Assembly (NCBI GenBank): GCA_045598345.1
Contig: JAZLLX010000032.1
Span: forward strand, 1-16,459
Direction of reading: 5' to 3'
Length of the DNA stretch: 16,459 nt
DNA from: Phascolarctobacterium_B sp045598345
Lineage (GTDB): Bacteria > Bacillota > Negativicutes > Acidaminococcales > Acidaminococcaceae
Shown: positions 1 through 5,307 of the stretch, one piece after another
How positions within the stretch are numbered: position 1 is the first letter of the stretch
Layout of the letters: each line of letters begins with the position of its first letter
Notes under the pieces: generated by a model
Told to the model about the DNA's origin: nothing
Database searches by the model: none
The model's input: the letters and a program-made list of their open reading frames with translations, nothing else
Program-made: the position numbers and the translations under genes

Positions 1-106
1 AACCCCCTTCGCCACTTCGTGGCCCTCTTCCCCCTCTTGGGGGACGCAAGGGCAGCCACCCTCTTCAAGAAGAGGGAAAATAAGTTCGCATTATGCGGAC
101 TTTTTT
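1..106 (+). repeat. Dispersed intergenic repeat copy ending in an intrinsic terminator
   Basis: This segment contains small hairpins (GCCAC-TTC-GTGGC, and CCCTCTT facing AAGAGGG at about 59-76) and ends in AAGTTCGCA-TTATGCGGACTT at 82-102 followed by T residues. That last part is a 9-bp stem with a run of T, so it should act as a rho-independent terminator for a plus-strand gene left of the window. The block from the CCCTCTT hairpin to GCGGAC recurs in variant form near 4707-4754 and 4989-5031, and the terminator hairpin recurs at 5146-5172. No coding potential is visible. Confidence 0.7.
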
Positions 107-168
107 ATTTCAATCTTTATTTTGCTTTTTACTCAGCGTTAAAAAACATTTGGAACAGCAAAATCTCA

Positions 169-215
169 TTTCTAATCTGTCAACATATTTGGTAAATCTG
201 TTGACAGATTAGAAA
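169..215. repeat. Long near-perfect inverted repeat (hairpin)
   Basis: TTTCTAATCTGTCAACA (169-185) is matched by its exact reverse complement at 199-215. In the 13-base spacer, ATTT and AAAT extend the pairing past one mismatch, so the whole can fold as about 21 pairs with a 3-base loop. There is no following T run on the plus strand and only AAATGAGATTTTG on the other, so it is not a typical terminator. It could be a protein-binding palindrome, a small-RNA hairpin or a remnant of a miniature element. Confidence 0.75.
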
Positions 216-329
216 CCGCTTTTTACGCTTTTAATTGCGTTTTGGTGAAGAGTGATTTCAGTGATGAAAATACTTTCAACACGAAAAGGACTTTTCTTTT
301 CGTTCAAAATCGCAAAAGTAAAAAGTTTT

Positions 330-363
330 AATCTCGCGATTTTTTAGGATAATCTCGCGATTT
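330..363. repeat. Tandem palindromic motif AATCTCGCGATTT, two copies 21 bp apart
   Basis: AATCTCGCGATTT occurs at 330-342 and again at 351-363, both copies identical and centred on the palindrome TCGCGA. The 21-bp period is two helical turns, so both copies face the same side of the DNA, which is typical of cooperative protein binding. No promoter or gene start lies close by, and the role is unknown. Confidence 0.6.
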
Positions 364-435
364 AAAAAAGATTGTTTCACGATTTTTTCATTTTTGGATG
401 AAAGAATTTTTTTGAAATGAAAGTAAAGAGCGGAA

Positions 436-474
436 ACAAAAAAACGCTTGCGATTGAATGTCGTAAGCGTTTTA
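436..474 (-). terminator. Intrinsic terminator of the XRE regulator gene
   Basis: Read on the minus strand, a 12-pair stem with one mismatch (461-472 against 442-453, 7-base loop) is followed by TTTTTTTGTTT. The regulator's TAA stop lies at the foot of the stem, so the gene ends directly in its terminator. Confidence 0.8.
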
Positions 475-834
475 GTTTTCTTTTATGCCGAGAAGTAATT
501 CTATTGCTTGGCGTTTATTTGATGGTAATGAATGGATTTTTGCAATTAACAGTAGGTCATTACGTGTTAATGTGAGTGATGAGGGAAGTTCTGCGAGAGT
601 AGGATTGTCTTTTTTGTTTGGTTTATTTTCGTCCATAGTTAAAAAATCTTTTAGGTCAATGCTGAAAATTTTGGAAAGAGTGTCAAGAGTAATAATGTCT
701 GGTATGTTTCGTCCGTGTTCCCAACCGCTTATACATTGTTCGGAAACTTTAAGCAATTTGCCAAGTTCTTTGAGTGTCATATCAAGCCGTTGTCGTTCAT
801 ACCGTATTCTTTCACCAATTATAGTGGAATTCAT
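472..834 (-). CDS. XRE-family (Cro/C1-type helix-turn-helix) transcriptional regulator
   Basis: This is a DNA-binding regulator of 120 residues. The N-terminal 65 residues form a Cro/C1-type helix-turn-helix: IGERIRYERQRLDMTLKELG, then LLKVSEQCISGWEHGRNIPD and a hydrophobic helix ending in SIDLKDFL. A lysine/asparagine-rich linker and a short C-terminal helix (about 90-120) may serve in dimerisation. I chose the ATG at 834 because GGAGGAC (847-841) lies 6 bases before it; the upstream in-frame ATG at 849 overlaps that site and would add five residues. The gene diverges from the four-gene run starting at 978. A 10-bp inverted repeat at 896-920 in the shared region overlaps the rightward -35 box, so it probably represses that run and perhaps itself. 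No ligand or protease domain is visible, so the inducing signal is unknown. Confidence 0.9.
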   Translation of the reverse strand: MNSTIIGERIRYERQRLDMTLKELGKLLKVSEQCISGWEHGRNIPDIITLDTLSKIFSIDLKDFLTMDENKPNKKDNPTLAELPSSLTLTRNDLLLIAKIHSLPSNKRQAIELLLGIKEN

Positions 835-895
835 TGTTTTGTCCTCCATTCGCTATGATGGGTATAGTGTAAAACTTAATTAGGGGGAAAAACAA

Positions 896-920
896 CAAGT
901 TAAACGTAAAGTTTAACTTG
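896..920. promoter_or_regulatory. Probable operator: 10-bp perfect inverted repeat
   Basis: CAAGTTAAAC (896-905) is the exact reverse complement of GTTTAACTTG (911-920), with a 5-base spacer. Its right arm covers the first three bases of the -35 box of the rightward promoter. Size, symmetry and position fit a dimeric XRE-type repressor encoded by the divergent gene. That this regulator binds here is inferred. Confidence 0.7.
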
Positions 921-946
921 ACTTTATACGTATCGTGTAGTAAAAT
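918..946 (+). promoter_or_regulatory. Sigma-A-type promoter of the accessory cassette
   Basis: TTGACT (918-923), a 17-base spacer and TAAAAT (941-946) form a near-consensus promoter 32 bases before the ATG at 978. The -35 box overlaps the inverted repeat at 896-920, so occupancy of that repeat would block polymerase. The opposite promoter for the regulator is less clear; TATACC on the minus strand near 861-866 is a possible -10 box. Confidence 0.8.
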
Positions 947-977
947 TATGTTATCTTATTTTTGGAGGGTGAAGGAT

Positions 978-2729
978 ATGGCAATACAATTTGCTTTGAA
1001 CGGTAAAGAAATTTCCTTTGATTGGGATACAGAAGAATACACTAATTTGAGAGCAAGATATTTCAGAGAAAGGGGAAAATTGCTTCAACAATTATATTGT
1101 GATGTGGATTCTGCTGATGAAACTGTAGAAAATACAGAAAATATCGGTCATGCACTTATCGGGTGTGCAGTGGCTCTGTATTCTACATTTGGGGATTTGT
1201 ATATGGAACGGGGGCATTTTGATTTTTCAGAAAAAAAACTAACAGAAGATAGTGCTTTTGAGAGCAGCATAGTTGACCCGGTTGCTGATATTGTGACAGA
1301 TATCCAAAGTATTTTGAAAAATGCAGAAAATTATAAAGAGGCACAATCAGAAAGACGTGCGTTGCGTATGGAATGTCGTTCACGTGTAATTGGCGGCGGA
1401 TTTGGGTTTGAGGGTTTTGTTAAGGGAGCATTAACCGCTGGAGCTATTAATACGGTGACGGGCGTGGCACATGGTATGTTCAATATGGTTGGCAATATTG
1501 CGACAGCAATTAAGGTAAGTGGTATAAAAAGTGAAGCATATAAAAAATTTAAAAATGAAATTAAAGAGAAAGCACCTGAAATATTAGATGCTGTTAGGGT
1601 TATAGTGGTTAGACAATTAGAGTTAAAATTAAATATTAATGCCTCAAGTGCAAAAACAATTATGGAAAATATTCATTCAGGAAAGATAAAGGATGAATTT
1701 TCGCAAGCAGCCATTATGAAAGCGATAGAATATTTTCCTTATGATGTTGTTTGTTATGAGGAATATTTGGAACGAGTACCTTCTGCTGAAGAAGATATAT
1801 ATAATTTGGCAGCACATTTTCAACTTCCAGTTCAGATCATCAAGGATAATATTCATAACTATGACGGATTTTATTTTGATGTTGTATCTGATAAAAAATT
1901 GATCTTAGATATGGTTAGATTTATTGATAATTTAGTTAGTCAAAAATATCCTGCGGATAGTTATTTGAATGATTATGTTAGAAAAAAATCTGACGAATAT
2001 TCGAAAGGAGTTTTGTATGGGGATACAATGTTGATAGAGAATGCAGGAAAAATGTGCCGAGAAGCATATCTTTATGACGAACGTTTTTGGGAAACAAATT
2101 TAGATAGTGAATTACTTGACAAAGTGATTAGTAAAGTGGAAGAAACTGGAAAAGGTAATGTTTCACCACAGGTAGAGGGATTTGTAAAATATAAGTTACT
2201 TCGATTAAACACAATAAAGGAAAAAATTTGTAGCCAAGTAGATGAAATTTCTGAAGTTTTTAACAATTATTATTTCCAAGACATTGTTAAAGCAATAATT
2301 ATATGCGTCTCATCAGACAAGAGTTACCATATCGCAAAATTACCCAAAATGAAGATGGATGACAGTGAAATGAATAGTGCTTTTAGAGGATATTTAAAAG
2401 AGTTCAATATAAAAAGGGAAAATGTTTATTTATTGTGTGATGACCCGGATTCCGATGATTCTGGACATGCACATGGATTTGCTATTACATACGATGGCTT
2501 TTTTAACAGTAATGGTTATTACTATTTTTTTGATCAAATTGTTGATGCCAAAGTTGTAGATAAGGATTTGTATCTAAAAGATGCTTCAGGAAAAGATAAT
2601 TATTTTATGAGTATTCAAGGAAATGATACTGCCGAATATTTTAACAAGATTTTTAGCTATATATTTCACCCAGAAACTATTCCTTGTGAAGTTCTGAATT
2701 TTATCAAGGAACAATTAAAACAAGGTTAG
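978..2729 (+). CDS. Uncharacterised 583-residue protein with glycine-rich hydrophobic segment and PH-like C-terminus
   Basis: I cannot assign a function. The ATG at 978 is chosen because GGAGGG (964-969) precedes it, and 20 upstream in-frame codons overlap the promoter. Residues 1-135 are mostly helical and charged. Residues 137-180 form a glycine- and alanine-rich hydrophobic stretch (GGGFGFEGFVKGALTAGAIN onward) of the glycine-zipper kind, which suggests membrane association without a classical span. Around residues 230-290, AIEYFPYDVVCYEEYLE followed by a helical unit resembles a module I recall from uncharacterised Firmicutes proteins with Gly-rich segments. The last 120 residues, with HGFAITYDGFF, an aromatic YYYFFDQI and alternating beta strands, look like a PH-like domain. 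No signal peptide or enzyme motif is seen. It is the first gene of a four-gene run under the XRE operator, 25 bases before the next gene. Base composition is much more AT-rich than in the core genes to the right, which suggests horizontal acquisition. Confidence 0.8.
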   Translation: MAIQFALNGKEISFDWDTEEYTNLRARYFRERGKLLQQLYCDVDSADETVENTENIGHALIGCAVALYSTFGDLYMERGHFDFSEKKLTEDSAFESSIVDPVADIVTDIQSILKNAENYKEAQSERRALRMECRSRVIGGGFGFEGFVKGALTAGAINTVTGVAHGMFNMVGNIATAIKVSGIKSEAYKKFKNEIKEKAPEILDAVRVIVVRQLELKLNINASSAKTIMENIHSGKIKDEFSQAAIMKAIEYFPYDVVCYEEYLERVPSAEEDIYNLAAHFQLPVQIIKDNIHNYDGFYFDVVSDKKLILDMVRFIDNLVSQKYPADSYLNDYVRKKSDEYSKGVLYGDTMLIENAGKMCREAYLYDERFWETNLDSELLDKVISKVEETGKGNVSPQVEGFVKYKLLRLNTIKEKICSQVDEISEVFNNYYFQDIVKAIIICVSSDKSYHIAKLPKMKMDDSEMNSAFRGYLKEFNIKRENVYLLCDDPDSDDSGHAHGFAITYDGFFNSNGYYYFFDQIVDAKVVDKDLYLKDASGKDNYFMSIQGNDTAEYFNKIFSYIFHPETIPCEVLNFIKEQLKQG

Positions 2730-2754
2730 CAAAATAAAAATAGGAGGTAAAAGA

Positions 2755-2937
2755 ATGGAAATTAAAAGAAAGGTGGCACAAAGCGATGTTAAATTGCAGA
2801 CGAGCAGCAATGAAAATCAAAAGGTTGAAATAAGGGGGCAAAAATTTACGGAAAGCACAGAATTTATTGTTCTAATGTTTTTTGTGTTTTTTCCATATGC
2901 ACTTTACCTTTTGTGGAAACGAAATGCTGTAAAATAG
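2755..2937 (+). CDS. Small single-span membrane protein (60 residues)
   Basis: A strong ribosome binding site, GGAGG (2743-2747), stands 7 bases before the ATG, and the start lies 25 bases after the stop of the large upstream gene, so this is very likely a real small gene. The first 37 residues are charged and polar. Residues 38-54 (FIVLMFFVFFPYALYLL) form one hydrophobic helix followed by WKRNAVK, which predicts an N-out or tail-anchored topology with a short positive tail inside. I do not recognise the family. Co-transcription with the large glycine-rich protein and a membrane PH-like protein suggests a shared membrane function. A toxin-like or accessory-subunit role is possible but unsupported. 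Confidence 0.65.
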   Translation: MEIKRKVAQSDVKLQTSSNENQKVEIRGQKFTESTEFIVLMFFVFFPYALYLLWKRNAVK

Positions 2938-3022
2938 TTCCCATTATTTTGGGGTATTTGATTTGAGTGTGTTGAATGTTTTGGTAGATGAAATTACCAA
3001 GTAAAGAAAAGGAGGATTTAAA

Positions 3023-3400
3023 ATGATTAAATTACTTGAAGGTGAAGAAATTTTGGCGAGAGGACAATTTGGGTTTAAAGTATGGGAAATCATAGGAATG
3101 ATTTTTTTATCCTTAGTTTCTATGGGAGCTTTTGCAATTCTTTTTTATATTGACTATTCGAGGACTAAAAAACAAGAGGTGATCTTGACAAATAAACGTT
3201 TAGTTGGAAAATTTAGGGCGGGGTGGCAAGGTTATAAGATAAGGGAAGCGGAAATTCCGTTAGAAGAAATAAAAGATTTGAAAATGTATACATTTATGGG
3301 CATGAACTCAATTATATTTAAAAGTCGCTACGGACAACTTGCTTGTGGGCACTTGCGTAACATCAAAGAATTTAGTAGCTTAAGTGCAATTGGCAAATGA
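3023..3400 (+). CDS. Membrane-anchored PH-like domain protein (bPH-type)
   Basis: This 125-residue protein has a short N-terminal strand (LLEGEEILARGQFGFKVWE), one transmembrane helix at about residues 23-43 and a C-terminal beta-rich part. VILTNKRLV followed by EIPLEEIKDLKMY is the hallmark layout of bacterial PH-like (bPH_2/DUF304-type) domains, where the 'LTNKRL' strand precedes an 'IPLEEI' strand. The C-terminal domain should face the cytoplasm. GGAGG lies at 3011-3015 before the ATG. Its stop overlaps the next start in ATGA (3397-3400), indicating translational coupling to the zinc-ribbon lipoprotein. The large upstream protein also seems to end in a PH-like domain, so two such modules occur in one transcript. 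Function is unknown; scaffolding or lipid binding is inferred from fold only. Confidence 0.75.
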   Translation: MIKLLEGEEILARGQFGFKVWEIIGMIFLSLVSMGAFAILFYIDYSRTKKQEVILTNKRLVGKFRAGWQGYKIREAEIPLEEIKDLKMYTFMGMNSIIFKSRYGQLACGHLRNIKEFSSLSAIGK

Positions 3401-3816
3401 AAACTTTACATACAGAGTTAAGGAAATTCTGTTTATTTGTAATTGCTTTTGTGGCATCGTTTGTTACTTGTATAACATCATGTTGCATTGCCAATACATG
3501 GCAAAATAATGTTAGAAATGTAGAATACAAATGTTCCCGTTGCGGCATGCAGATTATGCGTGGACCTCAACAGGGCAGACCGGATCCGGGAAGATGCCCA
3601 AGAAATGGGTACAAAAGGCATAGTTGGACTGTCAACAGAAAGTTTTATCATGCAGGGGCAGCACCAAAGCGAAAATATAGCATAATAGAATATAAGTGTA
3701 AGTTTTGCGGTGTTCAGAGGACTATGGGGGTTGGCAATGGAAAACCTGAACCGGGGCGTTGCCAAAGACGTAGTGGTTCTTTGCCACACTCTTGGATTAT
3801 AAATCGTAAATGGTGA
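3397..3816 (+). CDS. Putative lipoprotein with two tandem zinc-ribbon units
   Basis: The 139-residue product starts with a basic segment and a hydrophobic stretch (residues 11-28) ending in I26-T27-S28-C29, which fits a lipobox; after cleavage Cys29 would be lipidated and the rest exposed outside the membrane. Two copies of one unit follow. Unit 1 has C46-x2-C49, PDPGRC67 and H75; unit 2 has C101-x2-C104, PEPGRC122 and H131. Both match C-x2-C-x17-C-x7/8-H and end in HSWxxNRK. Such C3H ribbons followed by HSW occur in many small uncharacterised proteins of gut Firmicutes, as far as I recall. The ATG overlaps the preceding stop in ATGA, so it is translated by coupling. The alternative is a plain single-pass membrane protein, since Cys29 is followed by a second Cys. 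No function can be given. Confidence 0.75.
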   Translation: MKTLHTELRKFCLFVIAFVASFVTCITSCCIANTWQNNVRNVEYKCSRCGMQIMRGPQQGRPDPGRCPRNGYKRHSWTVNRKFYHAGAAPKRKYSIIEYKCKFCGVQRTMGVGNGKPEPGRCQRRSGSLPHSWIINRKW

Positions 3817-3915
3817 AATGGAATTACTTTTCAAATGTGGAATTAGTGGATTTGTTTTTTACTTTTATAATGTTAATTGATAATGATAAAGTCCGAATAA
3901 TGTGTCGAAGCAAGT

Positions 3916-3964
3916 AAATCACCCGATTTCCTCTTAAAAAAGGGAGAAAATCGGGTGATTTTCT
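3916..3964 (+). terminator. Terminator of the accessory cassette
   Basis: AAATCACCCGATTT (3916-3929) pairs perfectly with AAATCGGGTGATTT (3948-3961), and CTCTT/AAGGG can pair further inside. The stem is followed by a short T-rich stretch. It lies about 100 bases after the lipoprotein stop and should end the four-gene transcript. Confidence 0.75.
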
Positions 3965-4087
3965 ATGTTGGGGGCGATAGAGAGAATGAGTAATTAGCAA
4001 TGAGTAATGAGTAATTGCGATAATATGTTCCTGTGATTAGAGCAGGAAAGGCAGAATAATGTGTTGGGTTATTTCATGTCTGACGTA
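3965..4087. repeat. Short repeats between the cassette and the antitoxin gene
   Basis: ATGAGTAAT-type units recur at about 3985-4016, and TTCCTGTGATTA sits at 4028-4039. The latter is one of at least four exact copies in the window (also 6645-6656, and inverted at 6786-6797 and 6920-6931). Nothing coding is visible here. Confidence 0.55.
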
Positions 4088-4116
4088 TTTACAATAGACA
4101 TAAAATGTGTTATAAT
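4088..4116 (+). promoter_or_regulatory. Promoter of the antitoxin gene
   Basis: TTTACA (4088-4093), a 17-base spacer and TATAAT (4111-4116) form a near-consensus promoter 27 bases before the antitoxin ATG. The spacer contains GACATAAAATGTG, a small palindrome (ACAT-AAA-ATGT) that could be the operator for antitoxin autorepression, as is usual in RelB/DinJ systems. The operator call is inferred. Confidence 0.75.
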
Positions 4117-4142
4117 AGTTCCCGATAAGGAGGTAAGATTAT

Positions 4143-4442
4143 ATGGCAAATGCAATGAGTACTACTATGACTATCCGTATGGACAGTCAGGTAAAAAATG
4201 ATGCCCAAAAAATTTTTCATAAATTGGGAATGGATATGACTACGGCAATAAATATTTTTCTGCGTAAAGCGATTGCCCGTAAAGGGCTTCCTTTTGATGT
4301 ATGTTTAGAAGAGCCGAACGAGGAAACGCTCGAGGCGATGGCAGAGGCGATGGAAATTGCCAAGCATCCTGAAAAATATAAATCCTATGAGTCATTCAGC
4401 GATTTGGTACATGAATTAAAAGTTGCGGAGAATGAAGAATGA
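4143..4442 (+). CDS. RelB/DinJ-family type II antitoxin
   Basis: This 99-residue protein begins with a ribbon-helix-helix DNA-binding segment: TTMTIRMDSQVKNDAQKIF, then a helix with MDMTTAINIFLRKAIARKGL, and PFDV, a layout typical of RelB/DinJ antitoxins. The acidic C-terminal half (about 60-99) would wrap and neutralise a YafQ/RelE-type ribosome-dependent mRNA interferase. GGAGG lies 11 bases before the ATG, and a strong promoter with a possible operator lies just upstream. The expected toxin gene overlaps its end by 11 bases but is broken (4432-4582), so this antitoxin appears to be an orphan. It may now act only as an autorepressor or neutralise a toxin elsewhere. The family call is firm; partner specificity is not known. 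Confidence 0.88.
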   Translation: MANAMSTTMTIRMDSQVKNDAQKIFHKLGMDMTTAINIFLRKAIARKGLPFDVCLEEPNEETLEAMAEAMEIAKHPEKYKSYESFSDLVHELKVAENEE

Positions 4443-4582
4443 AATTACAACTGTAAAGTTTAATCGTGACTTGCGTAGAGTGCCATATAGAGCCGGATTG
4501 GCTGTTGATATACAAGATTGAAGAAGATTATTTGATATTAACTTTGGTCAGGACGGGGCAACATAGCAATTTATTCAAGTAG
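4432..4582 (+). pseudogene. YafQ-like (RelE/ParE superfamily) toxin remnant with internal deletion
   Basis: The ATG at 4432 overlaps the antitoxin end, as in intact dinJ-yafQ pairs, and encodes MKNEITTVKFNRDLRR before the frame runs to an early TGA. From 4478, in the next frame, the sequence reads ECHIEPDWLLIYKIEEDYLI, then a segment with LVRTGQHSNLFK and a stop at 4580-4582. That is the conserved C-terminal part of YafQ-type toxins, including the catalytic-region His of ECHI, the DWLLIY strand and the RTGxHSxLF ending. A normal family member is about 90 residues; only about 14 N-terminal and 34 C-terminal residues remain. The simplest reading is a deletion of roughly 40-45 codons near 4475-4478 that also shifted the frame. 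The toxin should be inactive. Confidence 0.85.
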
Positions 4583-4652
4583 CAAGTGGGTTGTACCATA
4601 CACTGCAAAGAAATTAGAAATGAAGACCAATGACAGAGAAGTAAGTAGCAGT

Positions 4653-4848
4653 TTATGAATGCTTCGCATAATGCAAAAAAACCCGTCTGCCCCTGTGTTC
4701 CTGTGGGCAGCCACCCTCTTTAGAAAGAGGGAAAATCAGTTCGTATTAAGCGGACAAGTTTTCTGCGTAATCCGCACCCCCAGTCGCTGAAAAAATTATA
4801 AGTTATAAGTTAAAAATGAAAAATTATGGTAGGATGTTTCTGTGATTA
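4653..4848. repeat. Composite intergenic repeat, copy A
   Basis: The copy opens with a 27-base stretch (TTATGAATGCTTCGCATAAT onward) repeated exactly at 4944-4970. It continues with a CCCTCTTT/AAAGAGGG hairpin (about 4711-4730), AGTTCGTATTAAGCGGAC, and a 91-base block (4758-4848) found again with about five differences at 6567-6656. No open frame of note crosses it. Confidence 0.8.
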
Positions 4849-4943
4849 GTGCAGGAAGGTTTGTAGGGGGACGGGTTCTTGCTGTAGGCAAGGTCCCGCA
4901 CCCGGGCAAAGCGTGGCTTTGCACAATGCGAACTTTCTTGCAA
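4849..4943. other. Spacer between repeat copies, no gene seen
   Basis: This is a GC-richer stretch with GGGACGGGTTCTTGC and CCCGCACCCGGGC. It contains no credible start or coding frame and is probably another repeat fragment. Confidence 0.4.
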
Positions 4944-5064
4944 TTATGAATGCTTCGCATAATGCAAAAACTCCCACCGCAAGCGGTCCCCCCTCTTTAA
5001 GAAAGAGGGAAAGAAGTTCGTATTAAGCGGACAAGTTTTCTGCGTAATCCGCACCCCCAGTCGC
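4944..5064. repeat. Composite intergenic repeat, copy C (shortened)
   Basis: It has the same order as copy A: the 27-base opening unit, a CCCTCTTT-AAG-AAAGAGGG hairpin (about 4991-5009), AGTTCGTATTAAGCGGAC, and GTTTTCTGCGTAATCCGCAC up to CAGTCGC at 5064. The AT-rich second half present in the 4758-4848 block is missing, so it is a truncated copy. Confidence 0.8.
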
Positions 5065-5087
5065 CTTTCTTTGTTCCTATAGGCGCC

Positions 5088-5109
5088 AGCCCCCGCAAAG
5101 GCGGGGGCT
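5088..5109. repeat. Strong GC hairpin inside the repeat region
   Basis: AGCCCCCGC (5088-5096) and GCGGGGGCT (5101-5109) pair perfectly around AAAG. ATTTATG follows, so the T run is poor; it may be a weak terminator or only part of the repeat mosaic. Confidence 0.6.
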
Positions 5110-5145
5110 ATTTATGTTCCTGTAATTAGGTATCAGGTGTCAGAG

Positions 5146-5172
5146 AAGTTCGCTTTATGCGGACTTTTTTAT
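5146..5172 (+). terminator. Repeat-borne intrinsic terminator
   Basis: AAGTTCGC and GCGGACTT form an 8-pair stem around TTTAT, followed by TTTTTATTTTT. It is almost the same element as 82-106, and it would isolate the ATPase gene downstream from transcription entering through the repeats. Confidence 0.65.
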
Positions 5173-5229
5173 TTTTAATCAATAGTGTTTGATATTGCGT
5201 TATACAGGGGGATTGGCGATAATTTGTAA

Positions 5230-5258
5230 TTGACTTTTGGGGATTGTAGTGTTAAAAT
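5230..5258 (+). promoter_or_regulatory. Promoter of the AAA/DUF4143 ATPase gene
   Basis: TTGACT (5230-5235), a 17-base spacer and TAAAAT (5253-5258) match a sigma-A promoter and have the same boxes as the cassette promoter at 918. GGGGATTG flanks the -35 box on both sides (5208-5215 and 5239-5246), a possible direct-repeat binding site. Confidence 0.75.
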
Positions 5259-5307
5259 TCATTTTAGATTTAGTCCAATATTTGACAAAATATTAAGAGG
5301 TGTAAAA

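Larger units (their letters stand above)
107..441. other. Gene-free AT-rich stretch with two structured motifs
   Basis: No credible gene is seen between the repeat copy and the terminator of the minus-strand regulator. The stretch is very AT-rich and holds a long inverted repeat (169-215) and a tandem palindromic motif (330-363). A looser third copy of the latter motif, TCACGATTTTTT, lies near 377-388. I see no integrase or attachment site. Confidence 0.6.

Noticed and set aside
485..883. A 132-codon plus-strand frame opposite the XRE regulator
   Set aside because: The opposite strand encodes a clear helix-turn-helix protein with a ribosome binding site and terminator; this frame has neither.
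918..977. Twenty-codon N-terminal extension of the 583-residue protein
   Set aside because: It would place the start codon on the -35 box of the gene's own promoter; the ATG at 978 has a strong ribosome binding site.
2938..3022. A promoter or hairpin (TTGGTA...TACCAA) between the 60-residue gene and the PH-like gene
   Set aside because: The stem is only 6 pairs and no convincing -10 box follows; the genes are better read as one transcript.
4653..5064. Possible CRISPR array
   Set aside because: The repeats are long, internally variable, few and not evenly spaced by unique spacers; no cas genes are present.
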